A DNA stretch of 64,000 bases from Amoebidium appalachense (taxonomy: Eukaryota; Ichthyosporea). The notes under the pieces are model-generated. The model worked only from the letters and a program-made list of their open reading frames with translations. It ran no database searches and had not been told where the DNA came from. Positions within the stretch are counted from its first letter, which is position 1, and each line of letters begins with the position of its first letter. Made by a program: the position numbers and the translations under genes. The stretch covers positions 14,570,001-14,634,000 of the forward strand of contig CAVNZM010000001.1 of assembly GCA_963693365.1 (NCBI GenBank), given 5' to 3'. Shown here piece after piece: positions 37,907-64,000 of this stretch.

Positions 37907-38921
37907 GGGGGGGGGGGGGGGGGGGGAAGCGGGGATTCGCAGTACCCGAGCTCCCCCCAATCCCCCCCCTTCCCCCCCCCCCCCCCACCCCCTCCCCCCA
38001 GAAGGGAAACGAAAAAACAAAAAACAGCCAACCTACTCTCCTCTCCCTCTCCTTCTCCTCCACACTCCATACACCCCTCCGAGCCGCACAGCACCACACA
38101 CACACACACACACACACACCCACCCACATACCTCTTTGGTTGCTGTTGCGCACTCGCACCATCCTCCCCCGTTACCGTCCCCGTCCCCAACTTCTCCCTC
38201 TCCGCCTCCGCAGAGTTTGCCTCACCCACCACCACCTCCCCCACAACACCCTTCTTCTCTCCCTGCTCTCCACCCTCCTGCTTCCCTTCATCCGCCTGTC
38301 CATTCACCTCCACCCCCTCTCCAACCTGTCCAACCTGCGTCTCCGCACCCGCGTGTGTCTGCACCTCCGCACCCTCCCTTTGGCCCTCTCCCTGCCCCTG
38401 CCCCTGTCCGGGGGGGACATGTTGTTGGCTGGCCCTATGCACCGGGGCCTCTGGCATTCTAAAAATAGCACCGCCGCTTTGGTTGCCATCTGGGCCAACA
38501 CCACCAGCATGTTGGTCCGCAGTATGAGGTGTGTGATGGTGGGATTCATGGCCTTGGGGCCAAGCATGTGGAACCCCCCGCGCTAAAGGCGAACTCTGAT
38601 TGGGCGAATGCCCTGGTAACGACAGCGACCCGCGAGAAACCGCGTGGCCCGCGGGTAATTGGCCCGAACCTGTCGGGTGGGATGTTTGGCGCTGGGGGCT
38701 AGGCGTGCCGTGCGGGCCCGGATGAGGAACCGTGAGTTGGGGCTGGGATGCTCGTTGTGTCCGCTGCTTTTTCCGCTCCTCCTCTTGGAGGGCATACTTA
38801 AACAGCTTAAATAGGTTTGCTTTCTGCGTTGGTTTTGCACGGTCAGTTCTAGGACTCCCCCCCTCCCCCCCCCCCCCCCCCCCCCAAAAAAAATTTTTTT
38901 TTAAAAAATAAAATAAAAATA

Positions 38922-39003
<82 letters not shown>

Positions 39004-39326
39004 ACGATCCCCCCCCCCCCCCTCCCCCCCCCCCCCCCTTTTACCGGTACAGAGTCAACGACGCCAACCAGCTCCCCTCAACACCTTTTCATTACAGGTT
39101 GCAAGCACAGCCATCCACAATTTGAGCTATCGTTTGGTCTGCTCTCCGAAATTCTTCCTGCTCGCACGTGTGCACGCACTCGCATGAGAGACAATATCAA
39201 CGAAGTCGCAAGAGCCGCTGGCAAAAGCAAAATCGTCCACACCCGCTCTATCCACATAGTCAAACCAAATCAAACGGCCTAAGACTGCCATCAGGAAACC
39301 CCCCCCCCCCCCCCCCCCCGCTCCCC

Positions 39327-39379
<53 letters not shown>

Positions 39380-39522
39380 ACACACACAAACAAAAAAAAG
39401 GCAAAAAAAAAAAAAAAAAAAAAAAACATGCACGGACACTGTCTCTCCACCGTTTTCAACAATAGAGATCCTGGACCTTCCAGGAACAAAAGCGAAGCAC
39501 GAAAAACAGCCAAAGCAAGCTA

Positions 39523-39564
<42 letters not shown>

Positions 39565-40688
39565 ACAAAAAAAAAAAAAAAAAAGGGGGGGGGGGGGAAA
39601 GGGGAAGGGGGGGGGGGGGGGGGGGGGCAAGAGAATAATGCCCACCAGCCACCCACCTCTTTGTTCAGCGACTCGAGGTACGCCTCTAGGGCAGCAATCT
39701 CCTCTTTCCTTTTTTGGTTATCTGCTTCCAGCGCCCTTCGCGCATCTTCGTCTGTTTGTAGCTGGCCTGGATAAGCAATATGGGAGGAGGGGAAAGTTGA
39801 GTATTTTATTTAAACCGAAAAGCTTGTAGTAACTCAGAGGCCATGTAGGTGGTGGATGTAAGTGAGTGAGTGTTTCGTGTTTCACTATCTACAAAGCCCG
39901 TTCTGTTGTATTGTTATTGGCTGAGAAATACCGGAGGGATTAATAAAAAAAATCCGTTATATCTCACGTTTGATGTGTAGCTAGTAACGTCGTTTTCTAC
40001 ACATGCATCTGTCTCTTTATGGGTGGAAGTACGGTTGGCCTTGGTGCCGGCACCTTATCACAGCTCACATAATTGTTGTCAATTAACAGCACATCCCCTC
40101 CCCCCCCCCCCCCCTCCCCACCCCCCTCCCCCAGATTAATTCCGGAGTAATTACCCACGAGTTGAGAAATGGATGCAGGTTAAAGACAGCATCGAGGCCT
40201 ACAAAGACAGGAGCACTTTACTTGAGGCTCTCACTCGCAACTCCAACAAATTGATGTTATCTGACATAACACACTGAAAAGCCAAACATCTCATAAAAAT
40301 CAGAAGTGCATAAAAAATAGAAGGCCCATGTAGAAACGCCAAAACCACTCATGCATGGCAACCATATTACAGCATACACGCATACGTGAATGAAAAAAAC
40401 GAAAAAGGGGGTGCTTTGTTCCATAACCCCCCCCCCCCCCCCCCCCCCCCCCTCCTCCCCTCCGAGAAAAAATGAACATGTGCACTTACCTATTTGCTTA
40501 ATTAAATCCTGCTCCTTCTCCTCGCGCTCCCTCTCCTCCTGCAGTCTCTTCTCATCGTGAAGTTTCCTCTTCTTAAGTATGTACGCCTTTACACTACTCG
40601 GGGCCTTCGTGAGCGTGTACTTGCTAGTTTTCTCGCCCTCCCTCCCCTTATTCTTCCGTCCATCGAGTCCTCTTATAGAGCCATACAT
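28592..40688 (-). CDS. Arg/Asp/Glu-repeat and Pro/Gly-rich protein, 15 exons, 935 aa
   Basis: Exons: 40688-40490, 39766-39657, 38823-38132, 37575-37504, 36850-36720, 35901-35674, 35421-35292, 34575-34506, 33537-33504, 33009-32931, 32175-31497, 30657-30614, 30108-30048, 29374-29309, 28804-28592. All phases agree and the total is 2808 nt. Residues 1-103 start MYGSIRGLDGRKNKG and are basic and coiled-coil-like (EKRLQEEREREEKEQDLI). 104-333 is Gln/Pro/Gly/Glu-rich. 358-402 holds the block LPDLTYKFTEMGWRDEKETP. 402-545 is Pro- then Arg/Ser-rich. 582-808 is built of RDRDRERDRDRE/REKDRDRE repeats. 809-935 is Pro/Gly/Met/Tyr-rich (PPYGMPGRKR, PDQYGPEFG). No catalytic domain or RNA-recognition motif is seen. 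RD/RE tracts with PPG tails are typical of pre-mRNA processing factors acting in the nucleus, so an mRNA-processing scaffold is inferred; no specific family is recognised. Confidence 0.75.
29844..30039 (-). repeat. SINE-like element, subfamily 1 copy c, 5' truncated, oligo(C) tail
   Basis: In element orientation (- strand) the copy starts TGGGTTTCGTTAACGAGG, inside the loop of the 14-bp stem. It runs through GGTCGAAACTCGGGTACTGT and CCTGAGGATGGGCTCTGC to GACGCATTCAAAA, and ends in eight C. A run of about 18 C lies immediately upstream of its truncated 5' end. It lies in an intron of the Arg-rich gene, next to exon 13. Confidence 0.75.
32589..32762 (+). repeat. (GCAC)n then (GCACAC)n microsatellite
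   Basis: About 72 bp of tandem GCAC followed by about 100 bp of GCACAC units. The sharp period change from 4 to 6 bp at about 32661 shows two expansion episodes. It lies in the intron between exons 10 and 11 of the Arg-rich gene. Confidence 0.9.
34729..34784 (+). repeat. Poly(G) of about 55 nt
   Basis: Uninterrupted G homopolymer in an intron of the Arg-rich gene. A C run of about 38 nt follows at 34854-34892, so a G block and a C block face each other about 70 bp apart. Confidence 0.9.
36336..36417 (-). pseudogene. Extra copy A of the exon 5 tail of the Arg-rich gene, stop codon inside
   Basis: Reads DDELLPDLTYKFTEMG then TGA where exon 5 has TGG (Trp), followed by GDKKEIPVEI and an intact GTGTGG donor. 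It lacks the 5' half of the exon and any 3' splice site. It is the most downstream of three tandem copies. Confidence 0.7.
36503..36587 (-). pseudogene. Extra copy B of the exon 5 tail of the Arg-rich gene, open frame
   Basis: Reads DFVPLPDLTYSFTEMGWRDE then METPMEI with a GTGTGTG donor. No stop codon is present, but the copy is preceded by GT-rich repeat without an AG acceptor at the border. It lies between copy A and the real exon 5, separated from each by simple repeats. Confidence 0.7.
36658..36719 (+). repeat. (CA)n tract adjoining the exon 5 donor
   Basis: About 60 bp of (CA)n on the + strand, so the intron of the - strand gene begins with a long (GT)n directly at the splice donor. Similar tracts separate the partial exon copies A and B. 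Confidence 0.9.
38937..39001 (+). repeat. (CA)n microsatellite next to AT-rich and poly(C) blocks
   Basis: About 64 bp of (CA)n preceded by an A/T-rich patch and a C run, and followed by another C-rich stretch up to 39038, all in intron 2 of the Arg-rich gene. Confidence 0.9.
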
Positions 40689-41431
40689 TTTTCCTCACTG
40701 GCTCCTTGCTCGAACACGCTAACCTGAACATCCCGCTTGGCTTGAAGAGCCTGCACTAATTTTTTTCAACAAGCCCCCAGACCCTTGTGCAACGTGTACA
40801 CCCCTACAAACACACTACAAAGCAACACATCACTATTAGGAGCCTCGAAATGAGCTTCCCTGAACCGTTCTCAACTTGCAGAGCTGGCATAACATGCTCA
40901 TTTACCACGCTTTTTATCTGCTAACGCTACCTTGTAACCACAAGCTTCTGAATTATAGCTCCCGATCCATATAAACACTACATAACAGACAAATTGCAAC
41001 GAAAATGCATGTGTGCGAGCCTCAGCTTCAAGTTTGGCGGCCGTTATAACTGCAAACGGGTCAGATGTCGAATCGGGCCGGTCGCTAATGCAAATCGGTT
41101 TTCCGTGAGCCATGGTTCGATGAGAAAGCCGGAGGGCCAGAAAAAAGAACCTAAAATAACTTTTCAGCTTGGTGGTGAGTCTAAATATAGTGCCAGTTTG
41201 CGCTAGAAGAGTCGGTCCGACCCAGCGGCTTACCGAACACCGAGAAAAAACTTTGAAAAAATTATTCGAATTCCGCCAGACGTCTTCCAGTCAAGCAAGC
41301 AGGAGAGGGAAGTTCCTTGGTTGTTGGTTGAAGCTTAAGGAGAAAAGAATACGGGCTGAAAGGGGTTAAAGGGGTTTCCAATTAGGTTAGTCAAGTCTTG
41401 AGCTTTCTTTGGTTTCTCTCTGGGCCTTACA
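40689..41431. promoter_or_regulatory. Shared upstream region of divergent genes
   Basis: 743 bp separate the ATG of the Arg-rich gene (-, 40688) from the ATG of the phosphatidylserine decarboxylase gene (+, 41432). The stretch is free of the long microsatellites and homopolymers that fill the introns on both sides. This contrast suggests it is under constraint as a bidirectional promoter with both 5' UTRs. No TATA box stands out. The + strand start context is TTACAATGG, a good initiation context. Confidence 0.5.
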
Positions 41432-61579
<20,148 letters not shown>

Positions 61580-61958
61580 GTGTGTCCTATATATGGTAGC
61601 TGCCAAACATGGAAGGGTAGCTGCCAAATATGATATCGGTCAAGATGCCACCAACCATGTTTACAGTAGGGACAGTGGTTCTGTATGTAGTGGCATCACA
61701 CGCACCGTATTGCATCGCATGTGTTGGGTCATGCAGCATATTTTTTCATTGTTTGTATTCCCCTCCCCCCCCCCCCCCCCCCCCCCCCTTTTTTTTAGTT
61801 CAGCCGCATCCCCCCCCCCCCCTATTTTCTACAGTGTTCATGTGTGGGGTGATGCCTTAATATACTGGCAGTTATTTTTAGTGGGGATTTGGCTGGATCG
61901 CCCCACGTTTTACTTCTCTGTTTTCCTCTCTCATTTTTTTCCTCCTCCTCTATAAGGT

Positions 61959-61989
<31 letters not shown>

Positions 61990-62528
61990 TGTGTTTGATG
62001 TGTTTCCCGTGTGAAGGGGAGGGTTTTGGGGAGGAAGGGGGTATTTGACGTTCATTTTCTCCCTGATATGTAAGGTGTGCATACTGGGGTGGTAACCTTG
62101 TTTGTACAAAATCCACTAGCTATATAGCACATAGTTGCCAGTATGAGTGTACATGTAGCAATATCTCATGATAGGTTTTGTACGTTTTACGTACGTTCTT
62201 GCCTCATTTCTTTCGGTTCGACGCTTTCTTGTTCTGTATTAGACGAACCCATGCACCAAGAAATGAACTTTACTTCCACTTTAGTTTTTAATACAGGCTG
62301 CTGCTGCGTTTTAGATTATACCTAAGCCACAGCTGGCAAAAAAGGTGCAATATAAGGACCCTGGTATGTATATGAGAAGGTGTGTGTATGCGTACATTAA
62401 ATAAACATGATCGATAGGTTGCCAGTTTCGTCTTATTGCCCTGGTGTCAGCCTCGCACCCACCACACACCCACACACCCATCCACACACGCTACACAAAG
62501 GCACGCGCACACGCGCAGATGCGCGCTG

Positions 62529-62584
<56 letters not shown>

Positions 62585-62900
62585 ACCCATATGCCATACA
62601 TGCATGGACACGCACGCTGCACACGCGCTCGCGCGTGCACACACACACACACACAGAGCCACAGTTAACTGAGACACACGGTATACCACTTTACACCATA
62701 GACTGTGGCCATTCCTGGAGCAGTGTTTGCAAGATTCATGGTGTAGTTGTTCGATGAAAGGAATCAGCAAAAATTTAAAAGGCAATGTCGCTAGAGACAG
62801 TGACGTTGCACCCCTACACCCCAGTGTAGCCCGGGGCAAACGCGAAACTAGTGCTATTTCAATCAATCGCTAGCCACATGATCACTGAGCCGGGCACCGA
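61580..62900. other. 3' flank of the PSD gene
   Basis: Contains C-rich and G-rich runs (61764-61787, 61960-61987) and a (CA)n tract at about 62531-62578. AATAAA near 62398 on the + strand could be a polyadenylation signal if the 3' UTR is about 800 nt long. I see no coding exon in this region. Confidence 0.4.
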
Positions 62901-62940
62901 GCAAAAATGTCGCCAAAGTGCGGAAGAGAGCTGGGCCGGG

Positions 62941-62995
<55 letters not shown>

Positions 62996-63002
62996 AATAA
63001 TA

Positions 63003-63130
63003 TGGCATCGACTTTTTTTAAAAATAAAAAAAAAGATCAGGTTTCGACCATGGCAATGAGTATGCAAGAATTACTGGACCACAATGATGAAGACAGTTAT
63101 CAAACATCCAACGAATTCTGGCTGCAGTAG
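63003..63130 (+). CDS. Possible first exon of a gene running off the window
   Basis: Small open frame MASTFFKNKKKDQVSTMAMS... followed by MQELLDHNDEDSYQTSNEFW, with normal amino-acid composition, unlike the surrounding low-complexity frames. A CTGCA/GTAGGA donor would end the exon just before the in-frame TAG. An upstream in-frame extension passes through a poly(G) of about 55 nt (62943-62995), so the true start is unclear. The family is not recognised. The rest of the window to 64000 holds G-rich and poly(G) blocks and no exon I can support. Confidence 0.3.
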
Positions 63131-63139
63131 GAATAACCG

Positions 63140-63656
63140 GCATATGGTCGCTGTTTCCACAGTTACCCCTCTGTGGTTGTCGCGGTGGTGGTGGTGGTGG
63201 TGGCTGGGTCACCGTGGATGGGTGGGTGCCGGTTGGTTGGTTTAGTGGGGGCGGGGCACCGGGGGGGAGGGGGGGGAGGGGGGGGGGAGGAGGATGAGGG
63301 GGGGGGATGGGGGCGGGGAGACGGGGGGGGGGGGGGGGGGGGAGGGGAGGGAAAGATTTGGGAGGGTTGGCTGGGTGAGGGGGGGGAGGGGGCCCGGGGG
63401 GAATACATTTCAAGATGATAATCTGGTGCCCAAATAAGATTGAATGTAAGTTTCCTCCGCCGGTGCCAATACTTTCTGTTCACTCTCCAACAGTTTAGCT
63501 GGCAGCTGGCAGCAGAATTGCATTTGCTTGACGTTGTGTACAGACAGACAGGCTCTTAGTCCATGGTCTTGAATATCCAGAGGCCTATACGAAACTAAAT
63601 AAATGGGTATCGCCTTGGGACCCCGAGGGGAGGGGAAGACAGGGGGAGGGGGGGGA

Positions 63657-63695
<39 letters not shown>

Positions 63696-64000
63696 TCCGG
63701 AGGAGGAGGTGGGGTGTGGGGGTATTACGTATCCACCCGGCCAGCTAGACCGCTGCCGAGACACATATATACGTACATCGTGGCATGTGCAGGGTGCCAG
63801 TATTAAGTGCGCGTCACGCTGGAAACACTGGGAGGCCCTGGGATGAATGTTATGTAATCATTAGACCTCGGCATATTATATGACACAGTGGGTGCAGCTC
63901 GGTAGCTGAGCGAGGCTCTTGCAACGCTGTCGCTCACTCCCCTGCTTTCTGTCTCTTCCTCTTACTTTCTTGAGCAATACAGCTCCCGGGCTAGGGACCT
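63140..64000. other. G-rich, mostly non-coding right end
   Basis: Includes (GTG)n at 63183-63205, G-rich runs at 63259-63345 and a poly(G) of about 35 nt at 63659-63695. The last 250 bp are of normal complexity. If a gene starts at 63003 this would be its first intron. No conserved exon is visible. Confidence 0.4.

Overview
This is nuclear DNA of an intron-rich eukaryote, probably unicellular. Exons of 34-700 bp lie in long GT-AG introns packed with (CA)n/(GT)n microsatellites and very long G or C homopolymers. There is a eukaryotic tRNA-Asp plus Ty1/copia, piggyBac and non-LTR retroelement debris. The C2-C2-EF-EF-PSD architecture of one gene is best known from fungal-type phosphatidylserine decarboxylase 2. 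That, with the huge repeat-rich introns, makes a unicellular opisthokont such as an ichthyosporean a reasonable guess, but the species cannot be named from the sequence.

Layout. 1-9.25 kb is a transposon graveyard. It holds a forward LTR that cuts a reverse-strand copia Gag-protease ORF, a second copia gag with a frame break and an LTR-like leader, a copia RNase H fragment, a piggyBac transposase broken near its C-terminus, a copia reverse transcriptase fragment and a LINE-type reverse transcriptase fragment. 9.9-22.5 kb (+) is an RMD1/DUF155-family gene with two alternative terminal exons. 24.3-27.6 kb (-) is an unrecognised multi-exon gene with frame breaks. 28.6-40.7 kb (-) is a 15-exon gene for an Arg/Asp/Glu- and Pro/Gly-rich protein; my splice model closes in frame at 935 aa. 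41.4-61.6 kb (+) is a 24-exon gene for a C2/EF-hand phosphatidylserine decarboxylase; my model closes in frame at 811 aa, and one of its introns carries a tRNA-Asp. 62.9-64 kb may hold the start of another gene.

The least expected signals are these. (1) A dispersed SINE-like family, seven copies here, ends in an oligo(C) tail and carries a hairpin whose arms co-vary between subfamilies. (2) All three well-resolved genes contain tandem duplications of whole or partial exons: an alternative last exon encoding a transmembrane helix, a triplicated exon tail, and a decayed extra copy of a catalytic-domain exon. (3) Splice sites are embedded in simple repeats, with (CA)n running into 3' splice sites and (GT)n starting at 5' splice sites, so exons and introns are flanked by complementary repeats.

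The PSD gene and the Arg-rich gene are divergent and share a 743-bp upstream region. The genes otherwise show no obvious functional link. Most long open frames in the repeats (poly-Cys/Val, poly-His/Thr, poly-Pro, poly-Gly) are translations of microsatellites and were not annotated.
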